Below are positions 11,379 to 22,260 of a stretch of 64,000 nt of DNA, in pieces. This stretch comes from Viscum album. Its lineage: Eukaryota > Streptophyta > Magnoliopsida > Santalales > Viscaceae. The translations under genes were made by a program, and so were the position numbers. Location: positions 230,445,591-230,509,590 of the forward strand of contig OY728143.1 of assembly GCA_963277665.1 (NCBI GenBank), in the 5' to 3' direction. The notes below the pieces were generated by a model. It did no database searches, was not told the origin of the DNA, and was given only the letters and a program-made list of their open reading frames with translations. Position 1 is the stretch's first letter. Each line of letters begins with the position of its first letter.

Positions 11379-12889
11379 AGAGGGGTGAGGGGCACCTTTG
11401 GAAAAGCTAGATATATTAGTTTATAATATATTAATATTCGGTTTATAATGGCTCAAAAGTTGATTATTCAAAGGTTAATATGGGGATGGGTAGAAAAAAA
11501 CTCAACCAATAGAATTTAGATAGGTTTGGGTACTTATATTAACCATATCTTTAAGTATTAACTCTAAGATAATTAGTTTCACGTTTACAATGTCTCTTTG
11601 TATTTTTATAATATTTGGTTAATAAACTTACTATATACATCCAAGCGACCCCAAGTGGTCCATTAATGATAAACCTATCATGATATAAGTCTATTGGCCT
11701 AGCATTATATTTTGAGGAATTTAATATCAATTAATAATATAATATTTTTTTAAAAACTCTTTTATGTCAATTTTGACACTATTCAATAGTTGATTTTTTT
11801 GAAACTCATAACATAATGATTACTTCAAAAAAATTTAATTAAATAATTCCTAACATGTCATATTAACTTATTAAATTAGTTTAATTCATAAAAAGTCTAA
11901 AATTATATTTATTTTTGTATTCATAATATCAATTATTTTAATTTTTCACAATTATGGTAATTACTGCATCATCGTTGTGTCATAAATATATTAAATTATT
12001 CAATGTCTAAAATTTATAAATAAAATATAATTATGTATGAAATCTTTATATATTTCTAATTAATATTTATAGTCGAAAATCCAACATATATAACCCTATG
12101 TAATAATTGTTTTTCTAAAAGATATATGCATGTGTCATTTTTGTATTCATTTTAGCTTAATTAAAATAAAGTGTCCCTATCACCTACAAGTGGCTCCATG
12201 GGGTCCCAAAATAGACCCAAAGATGCCTATGGTCGAACATGTATCATCAAATAAGGTTAGGATGCGTTTTAGGGTACTTTAGTATTATTATAATATTATT
12301 TTTTAACCCATATTTACCGGATTTACCCTTAACCATTGTAAATAAAATATTTACCGCATTAATTATTCAAAATGTCTAAAACTAAAAGTTACCTATTTAC
12401 AAAATTTGAACATCCTGATTAAAAATATGGAATTCATTTTTCAAAATTCAAAACACAGAAGTGGCAGAAATTAATTTAAAATTAATTCCCGTTGTTAAAA
12501 CAAAAGCGTGTTTTTAAAAGATAATAAATATCAAAAGATTGGCACTTGTTTATGTCCGGTTTAATTGTAAAATTATGTCCAATGACCAAAATTATATTAA
12601 ATGGTAAAAATATATTATAAATATATTTTAAAACCACTCAAATCCATAATTTATCACTATTAATTATTTTGATTAAAAAAGTTGTTTTTAATTAAAATTT
12701 AGTAATTTTCACTATTCATCAAAATATGAAAGTTATCCGAAAAGTACCAAAATATCACCTTAGGATAAATTCGATACTCCGAATTCAAAAATGAAGTCCA
12801 TTTTGAGAGATAAAATTTTTATTATTTTAAAAGGTTGGTATTACTATTCATAATGGCTAGTTTGATTGGTTGTGGTGTGTTAGAATCTC

Positions 12890-13225
12890 GAAGTTGCGTA
12901 CAATGCACGCCATTGCATTATTCAAAGGAAAGCGTACCGTGGAAGCTTGGGATGTTTCATTTTAAATTTTTTGATGTCCCCATTTAGTCAAAAAGTTTAA
13001 AATATTGTATTTAAAAAGGTTTCACTATTAAAAGTTGATAAAAGTGCAATACTGAAAATGAATCTGTTCTTGCATTATATCTAAGAAACTCATAATATGG
13101 ATTCTAAAATTATAAGGATTATATAAAGTTTAAAATTTAGTTAATACTATTCATAAACTCTTTTGAATGGCTTTTTTGGTAATTCATGGTGTGATTGAAC
13201 TCGGTGTTGCGTGTAGTGCAAGTTA
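12890..13225 (-). repeat. GTTGCGTA-type motif, two copies in U3 of LTR1
   Basis: GTTGCGTACAATGCACGCC near 12893 and GTTGCGTGTAGTGCAAG near 13204. These are the family A form of a motif that has expanded to about nine degenerate copies at the same end of the family B LTRs. Confidence 0.55.
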
Positions 13226-13274
13226 TTGAATTATTTTGAAGAAATAACACACTATGAAATCTTGGGGTGTTACA

Positions 13275-13290
13275 TTATCCCCTCCTTCAA
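13275..13290 (-). promoter_or_regulatory. Polypurine tract, internal domain 1
   Basis: In element sense the sequence just before the 3' LTR is ATTGAAGGAGGGGATAA, a purine run that would prime plus-strand DNA synthesis. The copy before LTR2 (20244-20259) reads GAAGGAGGGGAGAA. Confidence 0.75.
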
Positions 13291-13664
13291 TAAATTGAGT
13301 CCTCGCAATTTGAAATTGTTCTTCGAAAATAAAAGGTTGAAAATAGAAAATATATTTGTGGGAAAACCCACATCAAAAATTGGTTTACTAAAATTTAGTC
13401 TTAATATGAGGAAAAGAGAAATGAAAGGGTCACCACAAAATTAGGATCTCGATTAGGAGAACATTGGTGGAAATTAGAGACATATAATTGGCGGAAAAAC
13501 GTAAATATTTATAAGTAGTGATTGAGGTCATCAATCACAAACAAGTATAAAATTTAGGTCCTTAAATTCATCAATCTAGGATGATTTGAAATACCACTAG
13601 TTCAAAAAAAAACATAGGGTATTGGGATAAAACATTTTTGATGTTTCAAAATATCTTAATTGAA

Positions 13665-13705
13665 ATCCCACATCGAAAAATGAATTAATGAGGCCTCTAT
13701 TTAAA
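13665..13705 (+). promoter_or_regulatory. USE plus TATA pair, internal domain 1
   Basis: ATCCCACATCG (13665-13675) equals the plant snRNA upstream sequence element RTCCCACATCG. TATTTAAA starts at 13698, leaving 22 bases between them. Known plant snRNA genes use about 23-24 bases for Pol III and about 33-34 for Pol II, so the spacing fits the Pol III type. A predicted transcript would start near 13725 on the + strand, opposite to gag. Confidence 0.55.
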
Positions 13706-13744
13706 ATAAAGAGTGGAAAGTATGAAGATTACCAAAAATAACAC

Positions 13745-13885
13745 ATTCTAGGGTTCCATGTAGGAAAACATGGATATGGAAGAGAAATCTGACCATCAAT
13801 TATCTGATGGAGAGTGGTAGAGAACATGGCTATGAAAAGGCCAACAATCCCAAAGACATAAATTAGTGTTGATTTAAGGTACCAT
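13745..13885 (+). other. Conserved block next to the USE/TATA pair
   Basis: This block is shared by both family A internals and by family B (49400-49560). It includes 24 bases identical in all three copies (13804-13827). Top-strand hairpins are possible: CCATGT/ACATGG near 13755-13773 and CCATCA/TGATGG near 13792-13810, both kept (with a wobble in one) in internal 2. On the - strand the block can be read as a peptide around AMFSTTLHQ, but changes between A and B fall on all codon positions, so a protein is unlikely to be what is conserved. Confidence 0.5.
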
Positions 13886-14150
13886 CTAGGACAACAATTT
13901 TGTTCTAAGATCCTTTTCTTAATGTTGAGGAATTTATTTATGAGATTGGCTAAGATCATAAGGAGATATAATTAGTTTATAATTAGAGTTTTATCCATTA
14001 ATAAATTTCTACCACAAACTCATCATTCACTCTAAAAGATAATAGAACATAAAAAAAATTCTATTTATACTATTCGTATAGGGTTCCAAAATAAACAAAT
14101 TTATAATTCATCTACCAGATCTTTAAAAAAACTACATTATTTAATCCATG

Positions 14151-14266
14151 ACATCTCATGGGCCAGTGGTAGGTGATACACCCTTGTCGCCCTTCGGTTG
14201 CGGGTTCAAGTCTCGCGGCCTTTCCAGACGTGACGGGTTGCCGCCCGACCTCCGGGTTGTCCTTTT
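14151..14266 (+). repeat. tRNA-derived SINE-like unit, internal domain 1
   Basis: An A-box-like TGGGCCAGTGG (14159-14169), a B box GGTTCAAGTC (14203-14212) with an intact 5-bp T-arm stem (GCGGG/CTCGC) and 7-base loop, and a TTTT Pol III stop at 14263-14266. No acceptor stem can be paired, so it is not a tRNA gene but a tRNA-derived unit such as a plant SINE head. It is much GC-richer than its surroundings and lies antisense to gag. Confidence 0.65.
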
Positions 14267-14899
14267 ATGGCAATCCAAAATAATCCAAACTAGAACTATC
14301 CAAAATACATCTGTCCAAACTCACAGTCTAAAATTAATAAGGAAGGTAAACATAATGTAGATCTTTTTTACCCTGTAATAGCATATGAATACCTTCATCA
14401 TGTATTCTTTTAATACACTGAAACATCCTGAATTACCATATTCCTTATTGATTACATTCATGCTCCCTTATTCCATATAGAATGCTGGATATACTTCATC
14501 AATCCAAAAATGTTTTACACCCCAAAAATGATGTAACATACAAATCATTAATCAATTTCAAGGTAGTCAAGAATATCCACCATAATTTATCCAAATAAAT
14601 CATGTATTATTCCAAAATCACTACCTCGGTAACAGAACTATATTATGGTTTATCATTATCTCAACCATATATTTTACAAAAATTTATCCTGCTATTGAGT
14701 CACTTTTCTTTGTTCCACACAATCTCAAGTCCTTAATGAAATAGTACTGCAGTACAATCCTTATATACTCCATAATTATTATAACAAGTATATTGTTGAT
14801 ACAACACTCAATTGACATAATCAACATAAGAACTCTAATCATTCCTCTTCATCTGTGGTAGTGTCATAACTTGATTATTATCCAATAGCATCATTTGTG

Positions 14900-15295
14900 G
14901 CATGGTTTGATGACTGGGACATAGGTTCGCTTAGTGTCCAAACTCCTTGGAAATGACGCATTGTACATTTGAAACCATTTTCTAACCCTTGCAGTCACGT
15001 AATTTGTGCCCTTTTCCTCCACACTTATAACAAACTCTCATTCCTTTCAGGCAAGTTCCAGGGTGTTTCTTTCCACAGTTATCACATATGGGAAAATTCT
15101 TGTTTTCCCTCTTCCCTTTATCCATCATTATCTCTTCCATCCTTTTCTTCTCTTGCTTCCCTTCAAATACATAGGACTCAGTAAACTCTTTACTTATCTT
15201 ATCAACACATGATATCATTTCTTCATATGATGATAATACATGCGAGACTATTTCTATTATAAATTCTGGCTTAAGACCATGAAATATATGATCCT
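14900..15295 (-). pseudogene. Truncated gag, internal domain 1
   Basis: The C-terminal half of a Ty3/gypsy-type gag. It starts with IFHGLKPEF, the end of the capsid-like PF03732 domain, and runs through a charged linker (from MISCVDKISKEFTESY, ATG at 15218) to two zinc knuckles: CDNCGKKHPGTC and CYKCGGKGHKLRDC (C-X2-C-X4-H-X4-C). A stop follows directly after the knuckle (14982) and another lies upstream, in front of IFHGLKPEF. The N-terminal capsid part seen in family B is missing. In the family gag packages the RNA; here only the RNA-binding end survives. Confidence 0.75.
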
Positions 15296-15499
15296 TTTTG
15301 TATCATGTGCATTGCTGGAGTTCTCATTTCTTCTACTGGGCTCCATTTCTAAACAATGGCATACATTAGATTAGTTTATGAATAACAATACCTAATCCCA
15401 AACTTGTAAAACACATAACATAAATTAAATAGTTTATGGATATAATCCATAATCATAAAAATGTATCATTTGAGGAAGTATATACTCATAAACCCTTCA

Positions 15500-15720
15500 T
15501 AATGGTTTATAAGGAAAATGAGAATTATCCTAAGAATATCCCCCAGGAGTGTCGTAGCCAAGAGTGCAGCAAGGCCCGTTGTCGTGAACCAGTACCCGTT
15601 CGTGTCTAGCTCAAAGCGTTGTTTTCGGGTTTTACCCCTAGGTACATCTGTGCCAGAGCCACCTCTACCTGCTCGTATCCAGACAGGGATGTATTGCTCG
15701 GAAAACTCACAAAATCTCTA
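15500..15720 (-). other. GC-richer leader segment specific to family A
   Basis: Between the primer site and gag lies a segment with far higher GC than its flanks. On the - strand it is open for about 75 codons, through EQYIPVWIRAGRGGSGTD and a basic patch RGKTRKQRFEL. Internal 2 has the same segment open in the same frame (22676-22480). I see no counterpart in family B. It may be a captured fragment or a rearranged gag N terminus; no family is recognised. Confidence 0.4.
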
Positions 15721-15834
15721 CAATACCAAAATTCTAGGAAGTTATTCTATACTAATCCTCAAAATTTATCTTAAATCTATGTTCTCTAATCAGTGTTTAT
15801 CTAAATATAGTTTCCAAGGTTTGTACTAAACTTC

Positions 15835-15845
15835 CTCTGATACCA
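15835..15845 (-). promoter_or_regulatory. Primer-binding site, initiator tRNA-Met
   Basis: In element sense TGGTATCAGAG stands two bases inside the LTR2 edge. It is complementary to the 3' end of plant initiator tRNA-Met (11 bases). It fixes the element on the - strand. Confidence 0.85.
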
Positions 15846-16418
15846 ACTGTAACGCCTCGACCCCAGTTACCCAGACTCGGTGCATTATTACATAACATTG
15901 GAATGATCACAAGAATGATCAAATCTCGAAAGACCGATTGGTTTAGTAGCCTTGGAAACAGTAGATATATTCATAAAGTTTTACATTACATCATAAAGTG
16001 AAAAACTTCTACAACAACATAATGTCTCTATAGTCCACACTATTATCCCCTCATAATATCCTTGCAGGTCATTCATAACTTACTTCTTCACATCCTGGGA
16101 AAAAATAAAACATAGAAAAGGGGTGAGCTCAAATGCCCAGTAAGGATATCAATATAGCGGAAACTTTCAAAAAAAAGCATAGACATTTAAGGCAATGTAT
16201 AACTAAAACAAAAGCCTTTTAAACATGAACCTCAACATAGTATAGAAAAAGTAAAATGAAATAATGCCATTTACTTATTCACATGGATATTCTACTAATA
16301 GAATAATCACATGAAATATCAATAACCACTTTCATAATGATGGAATGCATAATGCCAAACTTTAATTTCTGTGTCGATGCCTCATGCCAAGACCTAAGGG
16401 ATAACTGTAACCGGAACC

Positions 16419-16608
16419 CAACCCGGAGAGCCTCTGTAACCGGACTCCATCCCAGAGTGCCTCTAATAACCGGACACGAACCCGAAGTGCCTCTAATAAC
16501 CGGACACCAACCCGGAGTGCCTCTAATAACCGGACACCAACCCGGAGTTCCTCTAATAACCGGACACCGACCTTGAGGGCTTACTTTTACTGGTCCCCAA
16601 CCCGGAAC
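16419..16608. repeat. 30-bp minisatellite in LTR2, six units
   Basis: Same array as in LTR1 but with one more unit; units begin about every 30 bases from 16419 to 16569. Several units have private changes (for example ACGAACCCGAAG in the third). Confidence 0.85.
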
Positions 16609-17770
16609 ATACTAGTCCAACACATTCATCTTAAGAAGAGGATGAAATATAACATAAACGTTCATATTAAAACTAACATAAAAAATATCAAAACTTTAAT
16701 CATAAACAATTAATGGCATAGAAATAAATCATTCATAGTCAAAAATATCACAAAACCTTAAATACAATATGGATGAATTGTATAATAATAAATCAACTTG
16801 AAACAAGTATAAAATTTATCAAAGGATGTTGACATAGATGAAATCAATACTATTTGAGAGAAATATCTCATTTTTTAAATCATTTTTAAAGTTGCATAAT
16901 TATAGAGAAAAGATTTATTTTGAAAATATCTTTATAATCTTGTGAAGGAAGCTTCAAAGGTGTAATAACGGCGGAGAATAACTTCACCCGCCGTAGAAGT
17001 TAAAAAAACATTCTTAGCTTAATTTTGTCAAAAAGGTTAAAAATGACCTTGTTAGGAAAACGACGGAAAGATTCCTTTCTAAACCACTTATAAAAGTCAA
17101 CAAGGGTATAAATGGATTTAACCCATATTCTAGTAAGTAGTAATTTTTTTTTTGAAATACATTTTAAGAAACATGGACGTGGATGATAAAGAAATCCCAG
17201 TAGATTATTATGTATAAACAACCTCGGATAATGAAGAGATTGCGAAATAAACCCTTACCAATTTGGTAACTTACGAAACATACAACCCATGAAAGAGGTA
17301 TCATACAATGAATATTTAAATACACATAAATTAAAGTTTATTACACAAAGAATATAATTATGGGCAGTACATACACCACAGAAAAGGTAATGGTGGCAAT
17401 ATGGCATGAATCTCACGGGAATGAGGAGTGAGATGAAAACCCCTTACCTTGTACTTTTCCTTGGTTGGGGTAGGTTAACCTCCTATATAATGGTGAAATA
17501 ATTTTTATTAAATTATACAAGAATAATATACATTAATATGATATCATATATGATCTTTTAACACTGATTTGTTAATAATAACTTAGTATTATCGTTGTTT
17601 CGGGTGTTAACTTACTCGTTTTCTTTTATATGTTTTGTTACATAAGCCATGTTTGTAATATATAGGTTGTATATTAATCATATACAGAATGATATCATGT
17701 CTTTAAACACTATTTTTAAATCATGAAATGATAATTATACTTGAATGGATACGATGGAGAATAAATCTCA

Positions 17771-17812
17771 TCGCGTTCGTGGAGACGGTAGTCCATACAT
17801 ACGCACGAGCGA
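17771..17812 (-). repeat. Inverted-repeat motif A1, LTR2
   Basis: Arms TCGCGTTCGTG (17771-17781) and CACGAGCGA (17804-17812). The core has CATACATACG in place of CGTACGTACG, so the arms are intact while the core shows two C-to-T-type losses. Confidence 0.7.
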
Positions 17813-17958
17813 CAATATCATTATTTTGATATTAAAATAATATATAATTGGATATTATATCATATATACAAAATCATTAACATGTTATATTTATTATTTA
17901 CATGAGTTACACATCATTATTATAACCATCCAAATAATAATATATTGAATAACAATTA

Positions 17959-18003
17959 CACCACGACGTGGAGACGGTAAGCCGTACGTACGCACGTATG
18001 GTG
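17959..18003 (-). repeat. Inverted-repeat motif A2, LTR2
   Basis: Arms CACCACGACGTG (17959-17970) and CACGTATGGTG (17993-18003). The core has ACGG and CCGT fully complementary, whereas LTR1 has a wobble there. The outer stem TTGAATAACA/TGTTATTCAA is kept. Confidence 0.75.
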
Positions 18004-18340
18004 ACATGTTATTCAAAGGGTGGATAGAATACTGAATATGGTTGTACCATATTTATAATAAAATCACAGTATATATATGATACTGGAGTTATTATTTTAG
18101 AATGGTAACAACAAATGAAGAAGAAGTGGAAGAAGAAAGGAACTTGAAAAAGGGTGGTGAAATCATTACCTCTTCTTCGGGTTCTTCCTTTTGATTTGAT
18201 CAAAAGGGCTCCTTAGGTTGGCTTTCTGATCAAACTAAGGCCTCTAGGGTGTAGTGAGGGTAGTTGGGAGAGTATTTGGGAAGATTTTGGCAGAACCAAA
18301 AGGCTTTGAAGGTGTAAAGAAATGAGAAGGAAGAGTTCCC

Positions 18341-18347
18341 TTTTATA
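18341..18347 (-). promoter_or_regulatory. LTR2 TATA box (- strand)
   Basis: TATAAAA on the - strand in the same CTTATAAAAGGG context as in the other LTRs. Confidence 0.7.
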
Positions 18348-20630
18348 AGAGGGGTGAGGGGCACCTTTGGAAAAGCTAGAAATATTAGTTTATAATAAAT
18401 TTATATTCGGTTTATAATGGCTCCAAAGTTGATTATTCAAAGTTTAAGATGGGGATGGGTCGAAAACAACTCAAACAATATAATTTAGACAGGTTTGGGT
18501 TCTTATATTAACCTTATCTTTAAGTATTAACTCTAAGTTAATTAGTTTCACTTTTACAATGTCTCTTTGTATTTTTATATTATATGGTTAATAAACTTAC
18601 TATATACATCCAAGAGACCCCACATGGTCCATTAATGATACACCTATCATGATATAAGTCTCTTGTCCGATACATAGATTTTTAGGAATTTAATATCAAT
18701 TAATAATATAATATTTGTTTTAAAAACTCTTTTATGTCAATTTTGACACTATTCAATAGTTGATTTTTTTGAAACTCATAACAGAATGATTACATCAAAA
18801 AAAATTAATTAAATAATTCCTAACATGTCATATTAACTTATAAAATTAGTTTAATTAATAAAAAGTCTCAAATTATATTTATTTGTGTATTTATAATACC
18901 AATTATTTTAATTTTTCACTATTATGGTAATTACTGCATCATCATTGTGTCATATATAAATTAAATTATTTAATGTCTAAAAATTATAAATAAAATATAA
19001 TTATGTATTAAATATTTTTATCTTTCTAATGAATATTTATAGTCGAAAATCCAACATATATAACCCTATGTAAAAAATGTTGTTCTAAAAGATAAATGCT
19101 TGTGTAATTTTTGTATTCATTTTAACTTAATTAAAATAAAGTGTTCCTATCACCTACAAGTGGCTCCATGGGGTCCCAAAATCGACCCAAAGATGCCTAT
19201 AGTCAAAAATGTATCAACCAATAAGGTTAGGACACGTTTTAGGGTAATTTAGTATTATTATAATATTATTTTTTAACCCTTATTTACCGGATTTACCCTT
19301 AACCATGGTAAATAAAATATTTACCGTAGTAATTATTCAAAATGTCTAAAAATAAAAGTTACCTATTTACACAATTTGAACATCCTGATTCAAATATGGA
19401 ATCCATTTTTCAAAATTCAAAACACAGAATTGACAGAAATTAATTTAAAATTAATTCATGTTGTTAAAACAAAAGCTTGTTTCTAAGAGATACTAACTAT
19501 CAAAAGATTGACACTTGTTTATGTTCGGTTTAAATGTAAAATTATGTCCAATGACCAACATTATATTAAATGGTAAAAATATATTCTAAATATTATTTTA
19601 AACCACTCAAATCCATAATTTATCACTATTAATTATTTTGATTAAAAAAGTTGTTTTTAATTAAAATTTAGTAATTTTCACTATTCATCAAAATATGAAA
19701 GTTATCCGAAAAGTTCCAAAATTTCACATTAGGATAAATTCGATACTCCGAATCCAAAAATGAAGTCTATTTTGAGAGATAAAATTTATAATATTTGAAA
19801 ATGTTGGTATTACTATTCATAATGGCTAGTTTGATTGGTTGTGGTGTGTTAGAATCTCGAAGTTGCATACAATGCACGCCATTGAATTATTTAAAGGAAA
19901 GCGTACCGTGGAAGCTTGGGATGTTTCATTTTAAATTTTTTGATGTCCCCATTTAGTCACAAAGTTTAAAATATTGTATTTAAAAAGGTTTCACTATTAA
20001 AAGTTGATAAAAGTGCAATACTGAAAATGAATCTGTTCTTGCATTGTGTCTAAGAAACTCATAATATGGATTCTAAAATTATAAGGATTACATAAAGTTT
20101 AAAATTTAGTTAATACTATTCATAAACTCTTTTGAATGGATTTTTTGGTAAGTCATGGTGTGATTGAACTCAGTGTTGCGTGTAGTGGAAGTTATTGAAT
20201 TATTTTGAATAAATAACACACTATGAAATCTTGGGTTGTTACATTCTCCCCTCCTTCAATAAATTGCATCCTTGCAATTTGAAATTGTTCTTTGAAAATA
20301 AAAGGTTGAAAATAGAAAATATATTTGTGGGAAAACCCACATCAGAAATTGGGTTACTAAAATTTAGTCTTAATATGAGGAAAAGAGAAATGAAAGGGTC
20401 ACCACCAAATTATGATCTCTATTAGGAGAACATTGGTGGAAATTAGAGACATATAATTGGAGGAAAACGTAAATATCTATAAGTAGTGATTGAGGTCATC
20501 AATCAAAAACAACTATAAAATTGAGGTCTCTAAATTCATCAATCTATGATGATTTGAAATACCATCGTTTCAACAAAACATAGGGTATTGGGATAACACA
20601 TTTTTGACGTTTCAAAATATCTTAATTGAG

Positions 20631-20671
20631 ATCCCACATCGAAAAATGAATTAATGAGGCCTCTATTTAAA
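20631..20671 (+). promoter_or_regulatory. USE plus TATA pair, internal domain 2
   Basis: ATCCCACATCG at 20631-20641 and TATTTAAA at 20664-20671, again 22 bases apart and unchanged from internal 1, although nearby bases differ. Confidence 0.55.
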
Positions 20672-21118
20672 ATAAAGAGTGGAAAGTATGAAGATTACTG
20701 AAAATAACACATACTAGGATTCCATGTAGGAAAATATGGGTATGGAAGAGAAATCTAACCATCAATTTTCTGATGGAGAGTGGTAGAGAACATGGCTATG
20801 AAAAGGCCAACAATCCCAATGACATAAATTAGTGATGATTTTAGGTACCATCTAGGACAAAATTTTTGTTCTAAGTTCCTTTTCTTAATGTTGAGGAATT
20901 TATTTATGAGATTGGATAAGATCATAAGGAGATATAATTACTTTATAATTAGAGTTTTATCCATTAATAGATTTCTACCACAAACTCATCTTTCACTCTA
21001 AAAGATAATAGAACATCAAAAAAATCTATTTATACTATTCGTATAGGGTTCCAAAATAAACAAATTTATAATTCATCTACCAGTTATTTTAAAAAAAACT
21101 ACATTATTTAATCCAAGA

Positions 21119-21233
21119 TATCTCGTGGGCCAGTGGTAGGTGATACACCCTTGTCGCCCTTCGGTTGCGGGTTCAAGTCTCGCGGCCTTGCCGGACGTGA
21201 CGGGTTGCCGCCCGACCTCCAGGTTGTCCTTTT
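21119..21233 (+). repeat. tRNA-derived SINE-like unit, internal domain 2
   Basis: A-box-like TGGGCCAGTGG (21126-21136), B box GGTTCAAGTC (21170-21179) and TTTT (21230-21233), all intact. It differs from the copy at 14151 at only a few sites. Confidence 0.65.
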
Positions 21234-21819
21234 ATGGCAATCCAAAATAATCCAAACTAGAACTATCCAAAATACATCTATCCAAACTCACAGTCCAAAA
21301 TTAATAAGGAAGGTAAACATAATGTAGACCCTTTTTACCCCGTAATAGCATATGAATACCTTCATCATGTATTCTTTTAATACACTGAAAAATCCTGAAT
21401 TACCATATTCCTTATTGATTACATTCATGCTCCCTTATTCCATATAGAATGCTAGATATACTTTATCAATCCAAAAATGTTTTAAAACCCAACAATGATG
21501 GAATATACAAATCATTAATCAATTTCAAGGTAGTCAAGAATATCCAATATAATTTATCCAAATAAATCATGTATTATTCCAAAATCACTACCTCGGTATC
21601 AGAACTATATTATGGTTTATCATTATCTCAACCATATATTTTCCAAAAATTTATCCTATTATTGAGTCACTTTTCATTGTTCCACACAATCTCACATCCT
21701 TAATGAAATAGTACTACAGTACAATCCTTATATACTCCATAATTATTATAACAAGTACATTGTTGATACAAAACTCAATTGACATAATCAACATAAGAAC
21801 TCTAATCATTCCTCTTCAA

Positions 21820-22260
21820 CTATGGTAGTATCATGACTTGATTATTATCCAATAGCATCATTTGCGGCATGGTTTGATGACTAGGAAATAGGTTCGTGTA
21901 GTGTCCAAACTCCTTGAAAATTATGCATTGTAAATTTAAAACCATTTTCTTACCCTTGCAGTCACGTACTTTGTGCCCTTTTCCTCCACACTTATAACAA
22001 ACTCTCATTCCTTTCAGGAAAGTTCCAGGGTGTTTCTTTCCATAGTTATCACATATGGGAAAATTCTTCTTTTCCCTCTTCCCTTTATCCATCTTTCTCT
22101 CTTCCATACTTTTCTTCTCTTTCTTCCCTTCAAATCCATAGGACTCAGTAAACTCTTTACATATCTTATCAACACATGATATCATTTCATCGTATGATGA
22201 TAATACATGCGAGAATATTTCTATTATAAATTCTGGCTTAACACCATGTAATATATGATC
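21820..22260 (-). pseudogene. Truncated gag, internal domain 2
   Basis: Same truncated gag as in internal 1. It is open longer: from the ATG at 22185 it runs 121 codons to 21820, through CDNYGKKHPGTF (first knuckle with two cysteines lost), CYKCGGKGHKVRDC (second knuckle intact) and a third, degenerate knuckle in the region LQCIIFKEFGHYTN. The stop that ends the gag of internal 1 right after the second knuckle is absent here. Confidence 0.7.

Larger units (their letters stand above)
8910..13274 (-). repeat. Family A LTR1 (left, 3' LTR)
   Basis: LTR of 4365 bp, TGTAACGCCCC at the left end and GGGGTGTTACA at the right. Read in element sense (- strand), U3 runs from 13274 to about 11345, with a TATA box at 11378-11372. 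R/U5 runs from there to 8910. The transcribed part holds two inverted-repeat motifs (10802-10843, 10990-11033), a predicted intron (donor about 10478, acceptor 9157), and a 30-bp minisatellite with five units inside that intron, one fewer than in LTR2 and LTR3. The donor here reads GTGAGG where LTR2 has GTAAGG. Confidence 0.85.
13275..15847 (-). mobile_element. Family A internal domain 1
   Basis: Internal domain of 2573 bp. In element sense it opens with the primer-binding site at 15845-15835. A GC-richer open stretch (15720-15500), a gag C-terminal remnant (about 15295-14900), a long non-coding part, and the polypurine tract (13290-13275) follow. On the opposite strand it carries a tRNA-derived unit (14151-14266) and a USE/TATA pair (13665-13705). 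No pol domain is readable in any frame. Confidence 0.8.
15848..20243 (-). repeat. Family A LTR2 (shared middle LTR)
   Basis: LTR of 4396 bp that serves as 5' LTR of the left unit and 3' LTR of the right unit. TATA box at 18347-18341. Predicted leader intron with donor AAG|GTAAGG at 17447 and acceptor CCCAG|GATG at 16095, about 1.35 kb long. The 30-bp minisatellite has six units. Both inverted-repeat motifs are present, A1 with two changes in the core. Confidence 0.85.

Noticed and set aside
14151..14266. tRNA gene
   Set aside because: A and B boxes and the T-arm are present, but no acceptor stem or normal D-arm/anticodon arm can be paired.
14969..15212. + strand frames over the family A gag (71 and 68 codons)
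   Set aside because: Antisense shadows of the zinc-knuckle region.
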